From assembly GCF_009932555.1 (NCBI RefSeq), contig NZ_BLJO01000008.1, positions 434,070 through 498,069 of the forward strand: a stretch of DNA of 64,000 bases. Reading direction: 5' to 3'. The translations under genes and the position numbers were made by a program. The notes beneath the pieces are model-generated. The model was not told the DNA's origin and searched no databases. It saw only the letters and a program-made list of their open reading frames with translations. This document shows, piece by piece, positions 36,568 through 45,233 of the stretch (its first letter is position 1; each line of letters starts with the position of its first letter). The DNA comes from Steroidobacter agaridevorans (GTDB lineage: Bacteria > Pseudomonadota > Gammaproteobacteria > Steroidobacterales > Steroidobacteraceae).

Positions 36568-38178
36568 GTGAACGACTTACCCGCTGATCCAATCGGCGCT
36601 GCATGGCTGGCTCGAGCCTATAACGTTCTGCCCCTAGGGCATTTGCCAGTATTGAGCCAGATCGGTGGTCGACGAGCGACCGAGATCAACGATGGACTCC
36701 GGCTCGAAACTTACCAAGAACTCATGAGACCCGCGCAGGAGCCGGCCGCCCAATTGCAATTTCACCTGCGCCACGAAGTTCCCCATCTGGAATTTCTGGT
36801 TCGGCTTTTCGGAAAAACGGGACCAGCCTTCATTCAATCATGGGTGGCAGCAGAGCCCACGGGGCAATACGCACGCCGCGCGGCGTTCCTCTATGAGTGG
36901 CTGACCGGCAATGCGCTGGACCTGCCGGCCAAACTTGGAGGCAACTATGTCGATGTGATCGATGATGCCAAACTGGTCGCCGCTTCGCCGGGCCGCGTGA
37001 TCAAGATCCAGCGATGGCGAGTGAATAACAATCTCCCCGGTACGAGACATTTCTGTCCTATCGTCGTGAAGACCGATGCTGTCGCTCGGGCGTCGAACGT
37101 CAATGTAACTGAGTTATTCGAGAAACTGACCGCGGAGTTTGGCGAGGATCTGCTGCTGCGTGCAGCTTCGTGGATGACGCTCCGTGAGAGCCGAGCCAGT
37201 TTCGCGATCGAAGGAGAAGCCGACCAGGCCAATCGCATCGAGCGATTCGCAGACGTGATGGCTAGACGCACCGGTCAAGGTGATCCGCCGCTCACCTCCG
37301 CAATACTCGCTGAATTGCAGCGTGAGATCCTGGGAAAGACCACCCTGACTCAGTTCGGTATCCGGCAATCTCCCGTGTTTGTCGGCGAGATGATTCGACA
37401 ACAAGAGATCGTTCATTACGTAGCGCCTCCAGCGGCGGAAGTTCCTGCGATGCTCGAGGGGTTGCACGTTTTCCTGCAGCGGACGGAAGGGCAGTCGCCA
37501 GTCATGCGCAGCGCCGTAGCGGCGTTCGGTTTCGTCTACATCCATCCGCTAGCTGATGGCAATGGCCGGGTGCACCGGTTCCTCATCAATGATGTGCTAC
37601 GCCGTGACGACGCGATTCCCGACCCGGTGATTCTCCCGGTGTCCGCCGTTATTACCGATGATGCCGGAGAACGGCGCAGCTACGACCGAATCCTGGATCG
37701 AGTTTCCAAACCGCTGATGCAGTCGGTACGGGAGCACGTGGTGTTCGAGTCTAAGCAAACTGTCTACCCTGACGGAGTGGCATCCAATTTCACTTTCAGC
37801 GGCGATGATCTAGCGAAGCCCATGTGGCGCTATCCGGACTTGGGGTCACATGTGATCTATCTGTCAGACATCATCAGCCGCACGCTCACAGAGCAGATGC
37901 GCGAGGAGTCGATTTATCTGCGACGCCATGCGCAGGCGCGTGCGGCGGTGAAAGAAATAGTGGAGATGCCTGACCATCAGATCGATCGAGTCTTGCGTTC
38001 GATCGAGCAGAACGCAGGTAAGCTCAGCAACGTCCTTTCGAAGGAAATGCCGGTACTTCAAGAGGCCGGCGTGTGGGAGGCCGTCGTTGACGCTGCGTCG
38101 CGAGTTTTGGGTGAGACTGCTGTGGTCGATGAAAGTGTCATTGAGCGGTATCGGCCGGAGCGGACACCGGGACGATGA
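36568..38178 (+). CDS. Fic family protein (AMPylation-type, class II)
   Basis: About 536 residues. The catalytic Fic loop 'HPLADGNGRVHRFLIN' is intact near residue 326, and an inhibitory-helix motif 'SFAIEGE' near residue 210 marks a class II self-inhibited Fic enzyme. It would transfer AMP or another nucleotide from a cofactor to a target protein. GTG 36568 is chosen because GGGAG lies 5 bp before it; ATG 36541 would add nine residues without a ribosome-binding site. The long N-terminal (~200 residues) and C-terminal helical parts fit 'Fic/DOC N-terminal' family proteins. No adjacent antitoxin gene is seen, consistent with internal inhibition. Confidence 0.88.
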   Translation: MNDLPADPIGAAWLARAYNVLPLGHLPVLSQIGGRRATEINDGLRLETYQELMRPAQEPAAQLQFHLRHEVPHLEFLVRLFGKTGPAFIQSWVAAEPTGQYARRAAFLYEWLTGNALDLPAKLGGNYVDVIDDAKLVAASPGRVIKIQRWRVNNNLPGTRHFCPIVVKTDAVARASNVNVTELFEKLTAEFGEDLLLRAASWMTLRESRASFAIEGEADQANRIERFADVMARRTGQGDPPLTSAILAELQREILGKTTLTQFGIRQSPVFVGEMIRQQEIVHYVAPPAAEVPAMLEGLHVFLQRTEGQSPVMRSAVAAFGFVYIHPLADGNGRVHRFLINDVLRRDDAIPDPVILPVSAVITDDAGERRSYDRILDRVSKPLMQSVREHVVFESKQTVYPDGVASNFTFSGDDLAKPMWRYPDLGSHVIYLSDIISRTLTEQMREESIYLRRHAQARAAVKEIVEMPDHQIDRVLRSIEQNAGKLSNVLSKEMPVLQEAGVWEAVVDAASRVLGETAVVDESVIERYRPERTPGR

Positions 38179-38367
38179 TATGTGACCTTCGATATGATTT
38201 GTCGGGCGGCCAGTGCCCCGACGATGATGTGCGACGTTTTGACGACGCGCGGAGGCACTTAGTGCTCACGCGGCCGGCACATTGTTCCTGACATAGTATT
38301 GTCGCGGTTGATTGCCCCGGTCACGGCACTAACTCGCGCACGACAATCTTAGTATCGCCTCATAGTC

Positions 38368-38991
38368 ATGCCTCCAAAAGCACAGCCCGTTGCATTACGA
38401 ATCGAACTGCAGGGGATCGCGCCGCTCGTGTGGCGGCGGATCGTTGTCTCCAATCAGTGGACGTTTGGATCTCTGCATAATTATCTACAGTGGGTGATGG
38501 GCTGGCAGGATTCGCATGCGCATGAGTTTCGCGTCGGCGAACGCTGCATCGCTCCCGATTGGTGGATTCAAGAGATCGAACTCGATGGCGGGGCGCAGAG
38601 CTATCAAGACGAGCGTCGCGTTTCGGTCGCGGCAGTAGTTCGCGAACTCGGTGGTGTTGGTGGAGAGTTCGAATATCACTACGACATGGGTGACAGTTGG
38701 GTGCACCGTTGCGTCATCGAGATGACTCCTGCGGCTTGGCCAGAGCTCGAGCTACTTACCCCAGCTTGCACTAGTGGTGAGAACGCCTGTCCGCCGGAGG
38801 ACGTCGGCGGCTCTCATGGCTATGCGCACTTCCTGGAATGCATCGGCGATCGATCGCATCCTGAGTATGCGGACACACTTCGATGGATCGGTGGCGTGTT
38901 CGATCCGAAGGGGTTCGACCTCAATCGTCTCAATCGGGATTGGAAGCCGGGCCGGCGAGGCGTTCGACAACCTGTGGAGCCCGGAGCCTAG
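38368..38991 (+). CDS. pRiA4b ORF-3 family protein
   Basis: A 207-residue protein of the plasmid pRiA4b ORF-3-like family (PF07929). It is recognised by 'LRIELQGIAPLVWRRIVV', 'SLHNYLQWVMGWQDSHAHEF', 'YHYDMGDSWVHRCVIE' and 'CPPEDVGGSHGYAHFLE'. The family is common on plasmids and integrative elements; its biochemical role is not established. It stands 190 bp after fic and on the same strand, with its own probable promoter region. Confidence 0.88.
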   Translation: MPPKAQPVALRIELQGIAPLVWRRIVVSNQWTFGSLHNYLQWVMGWQDSHAHEFRVGERCIAPDWWIQEIELDGGAQSYQDERRVSVAAVVRELGGVGGEFEYHYDMGDSWVHRCVIEMTPAAWPELELLTPACTSGENACPPEDVGGSHGYAHFLECIGDRSHPEYADTLRWIGGVFDPKGFDLNRLNRDWKPGRRGVRQPVEPGA

Positions 38992-39561
38992 AAATACCGG
39001 CGATCGACTGCGAGTGAGCGCGTGCTGTGGCGGCGCAAACCCGCCTGTCTTACGACGCCGCTCGGAGGGAGTGCTTCGCAGGTTGAGATTTGTGGACATC
39101 CGGGGAGCGCGCATCCGAGGCCACGCGTTCACTCTATTCATGAGCGGGTAATGAAAGCCTCCACCAGATCTATTGCCACTCGTTGTCGACGCAACCGTTG
39201 AGTGAAGTGACTTAGGTCCGCGTAGTGTTCTCTTCGAGCGCCGTCGTCATCGTGGAGCGACACATTCATAAGACTTAAACCTGCGATCGATACGCAAATA
39301 GAAACATCGTCGGGTGTCCAGATCAGGATGTAGATGTCCCGAATTATCTTCTGGCGTTTCTAGGGGGATGTGAGGAAGTGTCGCAAAGACTATAAAAATA
39401 GGCATTTCGCGTCTTTCGTAGTTCACGGAGGTGCTCGCTTTCTCAGCCCGAGACGAGCAAAGTATCACCCTGTAGTGGCACCCCAGAGCGATGTTGAGAA
39501 ACCGCGATTTTGGGGCTGGCACCCACGAATTTGGAGTGACACCCCAGGAGCGAGGTGGCTT
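38992..39561. other. Non-coding stretch upstream of the integrase
   Basis: About 570 bp with no supported gene. Open frames here lack recognisable products. The last 100 bp contain the repeated CACCC-type motifs listed separately. This is the usual position of an attachment site for a tyrosine integrase, but no tRNA end or duplicated core was found in the window. Confidence 0.5.
39476..39545 (+). repeat. TGRCACCC repeats before the integrase
   Basis: TGGCACCCC (39476-39484), TGGCACCCA (39517-39525) and TGACACCCC (39537-39545), with a weaker TATCACCCT at 39463-39471. The first and third also share the following CAG-AGCGA/CAGGAGCGA. Position and repetition suggest integrase arm-binding or operator sites. 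Confidence 0.4.
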
Positions 39562-40902
39562 ATGAACAAGCTCACAGACGTAGGGATACGCGCGGTATTG
39601 GCGAAGCCACGGAACGGCCGCGTCGAGTTGCCTGACGGCGCAGTGCCCGGACTCACGCTGCGAATTGGAAAAACGCGGGGCGCGACATGGTCGTTGATGA
39701 TCCGCGTTTTCGGCGAGGGCGGCATCACCGATCGCGGCCATGGGCTCATGGGTCCGAAGCGACGTCTAACGCTCGGCTCCTATCCGCAGGTCTCTTTGCA
39801 CGCCGCTCGGGCAAAGGCCAACGCGTATATCGATCAGGCGAGACGCGGTGAGAGTCCGGTTGAAGCGCTTGAGCGGGTAGCTACCGGCCGCCTCACTGTC
39901 GAAGGTCTGGCTGAGAAATTTCTGACCGACTATGTCCATCTCAAGCAACTGCGCGCCGCGGCCAGATACGAGATGGCCATTCGAGCTCACATCATTGGAG
40001 GCATAGGTCGGGTGGTGGCCGACATGCTCACTCGCGACCAGGTGCGCAGCCTCATGAAAGAGGTCATGGTTCAGGTTCCTTCAACTCGTGAAGGAAAGAC
40101 GCGCCGTCGCGGTGGCATCGAAGCAGCGAGAAGCGTAGTGGCCGTGCTTCGTAAGATGATCAATTGGGGCATTCGTGAGCGGCTGCTGAAGCGCGCAGAC
40201 AATCCAGTCTCGGGAATGGAGGACAACCTGCCGAAGAAGAGGAAAAAAGAGCGTGTCCTGTCACTGGACGAGGCGCAGGTCGTCTGGCATGCCGCTGGGA
40301 CGCTTGGCTATCCGTTCGGTCCGCTCTATCGCCTGATCCTGCTAACGGGCTGCCGACCGGGCGAGTGGGCGCGATGTCGGCAGTCGTATATCGACCTCAA
40401 GCAGTCCCTGCTGGTCATTCCAGCGCAGGCATACAAAAGCGACCACGTGCATGTGGTGCCGCTTGTGCCGGTCGCGGTTCAGATACTCGAACACACTTTG
40501 GCGAACTACGCTGGACGACAGGGCGACTTCGTCTTCAGCGGCACCGACGGTCTCGCGCCGGTATCTGGTTGGTCGAAGGGGCACAGCAGAATGATGCAGG
40601 CTGTGACGGCGGTGTCCGGCGAGCGAGGTTTGGTGCCGTGGACTCCGCACGACTTGCGACGCACCGTCGCGACTCGGATTGCGGAGCAGTTGGGTGTTGG
40701 TGGTGAGCAGTTGATAAAGCGAGTTTTGGGGCACGCCGATGGCAGCGTCACGGCGATCTACAACCGATATGGCTATGTGAAGGAGATGCGCGAAGTGCTC
40801 GAGCGCTGGGCGGAGGATCTTATCGGCGCTGAGTTTGATGCTGCGAGCCTATGGCGGGAGTCGGACGCGTATGTGATCGTGGAGCCGACCGAAGCGGCGT
40901 AG
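39562..40902 (+). CDS. Tyrosine-type site-specific integrase
   Basis: A 446-residue integrase of the P4/DUF4102 island type. The N-terminal arm-binding domain includes 'LPDGAVPGLTLRIGKTRG' and 'GSYPQVSLHAARAKA'. A SAM-like core-binding domain follows. The catalytic domain shows Arg in 'LTGCRPGEW', His-x-x-Arg in 'PHDLRRTVATR', a further His in 'VLGHADGSVT' and the Tyr in 'AIYNRYGYVKE'. ATG 39562 is chosen over upstream in-frame codons because it starts the conserved domain and follows a GAGGTGG. It probably mobilised the island together with the AlpA-type gene downstream. Confidence 0.9.
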   Translation: MNKLTDVGIRAVLAKPRNGRVELPDGAVPGLTLRIGKTRGATWSLMIRVFGEGGITDRGHGLMGPKRRLTLGSYPQVSLHAARAKANAYIDQARRGESPVEALERVATGRLTVEGLAEKFLTDYVHLKQLRAAARYEMAIRAHIIGGIGRVVADMLTRDQVRSLMKEVMVQVPSTREGKTRRRGGIEAARSVVAVLRKMINWGIRERLLKRADNPVSGMEDNLPKKRKKERVLSLDEAQVVWHAAGTLGYPFGPLYRLILLTGCRPGEWARCRQSYIDLKQSLLVIPAQAYKSDHVHVVPLVPVAVQILEHTLANYAGRQGDFVFSGTDGLAPVSGWSKGHSRMMQAVTAVSGERGLVPWTPHDLRRTVATRIAEQLGVGGEQLIKRVLGHADGSVTAIYNRYGYVKEMREVLERWAEDLIGAEFDAASLWRESDAYVIVEPTEAA

Positions 40903-41030
40903 GAGGGCGTGCGGCGTTCTGCCGGGCGTCAGCGGCGCACGCAGGTCGGGGACTAAAAGACCGCTCGGAGGCCGCAACGGCGCGGCGCTGCCGAGCGCTG
41001 AAGCTGACGGGTCATGACGGAGGGACCGAG

Positions 41031-41396
41031 TCAGCGTTCAATCAGAGGCGTGCTGGATGTGATGCGTGCGGCAAGCCAGGCCTGCACCTCCGACTCCACC
41101 CAGGCGACACGTCTGGGAGATAGCTGCACTCGCATTGGAAAGTCACCCTGAATTTGCAGCTGATAGATTTTTGTTTTGCTTAACCCGGTGATCGCTGCGA
41201 CTTGTGAGAGCCGGAGCATGCGGATCGGTATGGCGCGCGGTGCATCTTGCTGTACTTCCGGTTGTGCCGGAGTGATTGGAGCGATCGGACGGCCGGCGAG
41301 CGCCCGCGCCTCGTCTTGCCCCGTCATGCGGGCTGGGCGCGCAGCTGCAGGTGAGGTGGGTATCGAACGAAGCGTTCGGGATGGATGCGAGTTCAT
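41031..41396 (-). CDS. AlpA-type excisionase/regulator
   Basis: A 121-residue protein whose C-terminal ~60 residues form a MerR-like winged helix of the AlpA family: 'RMLRLSQVAAITGLSKTKIY' followed by 'FPMRVQLSPRRVAWVESEVQAWL'. AlpA proteins act as directionality factors or activators of island integrases. ATG 41396 is preferred because AGGAG lies 8 bp upstream; a longer frame from 41450 lacks a site. The N-terminal ~55 residues are Pro/Ala-rich and unstructured. It faces the integrase tail to tail. Confidence 0.85.
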   Translation of the reverse strand: MNSHPSRTLRSIPTSPAAARPARMTGQDEARALAGRPIAPITPAQPEVQQDAPRAIPIRMLRLSQVAAITGLSKTKIYQLQIQGDFPMRVQLSPRRVAWVESEVQAWLAARITSSTPLIER

Positions 41397-42045
41397 GATC
41401 GTTACTCCTGATGTAACTTCGATGATTGAGCGGACGAAGTTCCACTCCATGGAGACAGCATCCCTCAGTGGCGAGGAAATGTCAGCGGGGAGTTTCGCCG
41501 AAAATTCGGCGAATTAAATCCCATAAATGTGCCGAGTTTCGACCCATTTACGTGTGGCGTTACTCAACTGTCGGGACGGTATTACTCGATAAAGATCATT
41601 CCTGACGGGCAGGGAAATGTCAGGTGGAGAAATTGACGAGAATGTATAAAAACAGATGCTGTGTTAGCTCTCTTCGGAGAGGGATTGCAAGGGGCGCGGG
41701 TGGGGGCGGCGCGTCGTTTCGGTGCTCGGTCCAAAACTTGACGGGACTGGTAGTCGGCTCGTGCTCGCGAGCTGCTGATGGTGCGCCCGGCGTAAGGCTG
41801 GCCGGCGGGAACCTTCGCGCCCGGAGACGATGAGCTAGTGCGGTTGCGGATTCAGCAAGTCCGGCGGGAGTGAGACATCGCCAACTAACGGTCGCGCGAC
41901 AACTTGCGACGCCACGCGACCGTTTGCGATTGCCACCTACCCGTCACAAGCCATACTCGGCCCGTGCACGTTCGACGAATCGAGCGACGCCCTCCTGGCC
42001 TTGCCCGCGCAGCCACCGGATGAAACCACACGGCGGCCTACTTGC
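41397..42045. other. Intergenic stretch with a 10-bp inverted repeat
   Basis: About 650 bp without a convincing gene. It contains a perfect 10-bp inverted repeat, AACGGTCGCG at 41887-41896 and CGCGACCGTT at 41915-41924, separated by 18 bases, which may be a terminator, a recombination site or a protein-binding site. Confidence 0.45.
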
Positions 42046-44235
42046 TCAGTCGACAGTATCGAGACGAACCTTACCACCATTGATGAATTCAGTGAGTTCG
42101 GATCGAATCTGTGCGTCCCGGACTGATATTGCCTTGACGATATCGTCAAACGGCACTCCGTCTGGTTCGGTCAGTTGGCTGTTCAATGCAAGCGCATTCT
42201 CCCAATCCATGCGCATGAGTTTCTTCTGCTTGAACTCATGCACTTCCTTGAGGAACGCCCACATTGGCTTATCGCTCTTCGAAATATTGAAAGACTTGTC
42301 GAGGAGAGAGCAATTGCCCAGGGCGTTCACAAAGCACGCGGCGTCGTAGCGCGACGTGAATCCATCTGGCGCGAGCTTCGCTTTCTCCTCGTCGGGGCCT
42401 TCGAAGCTGGCTTGCTTCGCGGCGACAAGCCGATTCACGAGCCGCTGCCACCAAGCGTCGGCGACTGTATGGTCCACCTCGAGTTTGCTCGTGCGCTTGC
42501 GCCCGGTACGCATGGGAACGGACGAGCACTCCCAGCGTGCCTTCTCCAGCCTGTGCCAGACCCAGAGGAACGGATAGTAGTTGTATACGCGCGAACGCTC
42601 GCGAACGACGGTGTTTGTTATGTGCGAGATCGCGCGCTGCGAGACTCGTTCCATCAGTGTATGGATGCCGCTGTCGACCGTCGTCAAGAACGTTTCGGCG
42701 GTGCAAGCATTTAAATTAGATGATAGAGAGTGCAGATCGCTGGCGAAGTCCTGGAAGTTTCGGACGGCAGCTTCGCCCCAGACATTCGCCCATTGAGAGC
42801 CGAAGATCCACCTGTCGAGGAAATGAGCGGAACGTTGCCGAAGCAGCTTCTCAAGATCATCTCGCTTTACGAGAGGTACGACCTGCAGCGAATCCAAGCG
42901 ATCGAACACGAGGCGATACCACGTGGCAAACACGATTACTGCATTGAACGATCCTTGGTTCTCGACGAGATCTCGGTCTTCGATTAGCTGCGAGACCGCT
43001 GCGATTCTGGGCATAAGCGCTTTCCAGGCGCCGGCGACAGCGCCAGCCATGGAGCGGACGACATCCCCTTTCAGCAGATCCTTCGAATCGAGCAGGTTTC
43101 CCTTGCGATGATCCACAGCCCAGATGAACGAGATCAGGCGAACGATCTCGTCTGTCTCAACTTTGAATCCGCTGTCTTCCAAGCACTCCTTTAGCTGTTT
43201 CAAACACTCGCCAGCAGTCTTCCCATCGGTTTGCGAAAGAACCCAGCCCACCTTCAGCCACGCGAGGGTGATCTCCTCGCGAGTGAGTGTGCGGCCGGCA
43301 GTATTTAGCCGTGTGAAGATCGTGACGATCGCATCGCTGTAGTCATCCTTGCTCCATTGCGGCGTCAGCTGCAACGACTCGATCTGAAGCGCGTGTACGA
43401 AGCTGTTCGCCTTAACGTTCTCAATCACCTTCATGAACTGTGCTAATGGTCGCAGGAGCTCCGCTTGGGCGCTATCCGTCATGCTGTGTTGCTCAAGCAA
43501 CGGCACCAGGATCTCTTCGTATTCGCTCTCCGAGAGATCCTTCTGCGCAAGATCCCAGAGGCGCGACAGTCGGATAAATCTGCCAGGATGCTCTTTGGCC
43601 GCCAACAGTGGGTGTACGTAGTTCGGTGGACGCACTTCGGTGGAACGTCCATTGGTTGCGTCGAGGACGACCCAATCCAGGATTTTTCCAGCCTCCAGCT
43701 TTCGCACTTTCTTGTCCTTCGCCCCGAGTTCGGACCGAAAGAGCGTAACATCCAGACAAAGCGATGCTCGAGACCAGTGGGCGCTCGGCTTCATGCGACG
43801 ATCTTGAAGATCTGCTGCCCAATCCGCGTCATTCAGCTGGAATCCCCATTGATCTCCGCCCAGAGCTAGCACCAAGCTTTGAACGCGCTGCTGCCCGTCG
43901 AGGACCATCTGATACGTCGCAGGCTGGCCCAGTGCAGATGTTCCGGTACCACCGTTTGGGTTGACCCGATCCACGATTTGCCAGAAGGGACGGTGAGGGA
44001 TGCCTTCGTCGCCATCAAAGCAGTCTGGTTTGACTTCCCAGAGCAGCAATGATCCAAACGGCCATCCCTTGAACAACGAGTCGATGAGCAAGGTGACTTG
44101 TCGCGGCGTCCATACATACGGGCGCTGCAAGTCAGGAATCACATAAGTCGCATTGACCGTTGCCTTCCTGATGATTTCCGCCAGGGGCTCCCGCTTTGAG
44201 TCGTACTTGATGCTCATTCCAGTTGGCTCGCTCAA
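42046..44235 (-). CDS. DUF262/GmrSD-like restriction protein
   Basis: A 729-residue protein. The N-terminal DUF262 (ParB/Srx-like NTPase) has 'YVIPDLQRPYVWTPRQVTLL', 'FGSLLLWEV' and the hallmark 'QMVLDGQQRVQSLVLAL'. The C-terminal region has a DUF1524/HNH-like signature, 'KLEVDHTVADAWW' followed by 'ALGNCSLLDKSFNISKSDKP'. This single-chain arrangement resembles GmrSD, a type IV system that cleaves modified phage DNA. A long linker of ~350 residues separates the domains. It is encoded on the minus strand, divergent from the Zorya operon across a ~1-kb gap. Anti-phage role is inferred from family and location. Confidence 0.82.
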   Translation of the reverse strand: MSEPTGMSIKYDSKREPLAEIIRKATVNATYVIPDLQRPYVWTPRQVTLLIDSLFKGWPFGSLLLWEVKPDCFDGDEGIPHRPFWQIVDRVNPNGGTGTSALGQPATYQMVLDGQQRVQSLVLALGGDQWGFQLNDADWAADLQDRRMKPSAHWSRASLCLDVTLFRSELGAKDKKVRKLEAGKILDWVVLDATNGRSTEVRPPNYVHPLLAAKEHPGRFIRLSRLWDLAQKDLSESEYEEILVPLLEQHSMTDSAQAELLRPLAQFMKVIENVKANSFVHALQIESLQLTPQWSKDDYSDAIVTIFTRLNTAGRTLTREEITLAWLKVGWVLSQTDGKTAGECLKQLKECLEDSGFKVETDEIVRLISFIWAVDHRKGNLLDSKDLLKGDVVRSMAGAVAGAWKALMPRIAAVSQLIEDRDLVENQGSFNAVIVFATWYRLVFDRLDSLQVVPLVKRDDLEKLLRQRSAHFLDRWIFGSQWANVWGEAAVRNFQDFASDLHSLSSNLNACTAETFLTTVDSGIHTLMERVSQRAISHITNTVVRERSRVYNYYPFLWVWHRLEKARWECSSVPMRTGRKRTSKLEVDHTVADAWWQRLVNRLVAAKQASFEGPDEEKAKLAPDGFTSRYDAACFVNALGNCSLLDKSFNISKSDKPMWAFLKEVHEFKQKKLMRMDWENALALNSQLTEPDGVPFDDIVKAISVRDAQIRSELTEFINGGKVRLDTVD

Positions 44236-45233
44236 TGCGCCTCGAGTTCCCGTGCCCGCCCGATGGCGCGTGTTGATTGTTCTGTTCTAACCCATGATCG
44301 CATAGCAGGAGCATCGAATCCTTGAACCAGTTCGCCCAAAGGCGGGTGAGGAAAGGGGGCTAGTAGATGTACGGCTCTTGGTCTGGTTTGTCATGCGTCC
44401 GCGCGCTTATGTAGGGCTCCACAACCTTTCTGCGCCGCCGTCCGCTGCGTAGCATGCGATCTCGGACGGAGTCGCTATACGTTCGTGTAGCGACTCGCGC
44501 AGACCGTCAATAGCTACACAGAGGCCGGCGGTGCGTCGATACGAAAACGTGTCCGCAACGTATTCGCAGCTGAGAAGATGGGCACAGAGGCTCCGTCCAT
44601 GCGATGGCGCTCGACTCCGCCCTTCCATTTGCTCGGCGGAACAGTGCGCGAATCGCATCGAGGGGTAAGTGAGTCGCGGTCACGAGTCCTTGGACCGATG
44701 GCGAGCCAGACATGCAGCTGGAATTTGTAAAACCCATGCCCTTTTGTTAAAGGCTGGCGCTGGTATTACCCGCGGGCCTCGCGAGCGGGAGGCGGCAATC
44801 CGTTGCGCCCGAGGCTCTCGGCTCGGTCTGCCGAAACTGGACTTTCGAAATGACGTGAGCCCCGTCGAGCCTCATCTCGCAAGTTTTAGGCATCGGGCTC
44901 TTTGCAAGTCACGGCATCTCCGGATCCAAGGGAAGAAAATGTCGGAGGACCTTACAAGAATCGGTTCGGATTTCAGGTTGCGCATGATTGCGGCACTGCC
45001 TAAAAGGGTGTTTAAGGGAAGGCTCGGCGAGCCACATCACCACATAAAGCTCGCAGTCGGATGATTCTTGTGTCGAACACACAGATTGTGATTCGACAGG
45101 CGGATTTCTTGGCGCAGTTGGGATAAGAACGTCACACAACTTCTTTGCGGCCTTGCGGCGGCCGCTCGAACAACGTGTCGATGGCTGGCGGATAAATACG
45201 GAACGCCGTGGCGTCGAAATGGTGGGACCAACT
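44236..45233. other. Long gap between divergent DUF262 and Zorya genes
   Basis: About 1 kb with no supported gene on either strand; several short frames exist but none has a recognisable product. Promoters of both flanking defence units must lie here. A small dyad, TGTGT-CGA-ACACA, sits at 45069-45081, ~150 bp before zorA. Confidence 0.5.

Noticed and set aside
38992..39561. tRNA gene as attachment site of the integrase
   Set aside because: No cloverleaf-forming sequence or tRNA 3' end is visible near the integrase.
44669..45064. 131-residue open frame in the gap before zorA
   Set aside because: No family resemblance, no ribosome-binding site, and base composition similar to non-coding surroundings.
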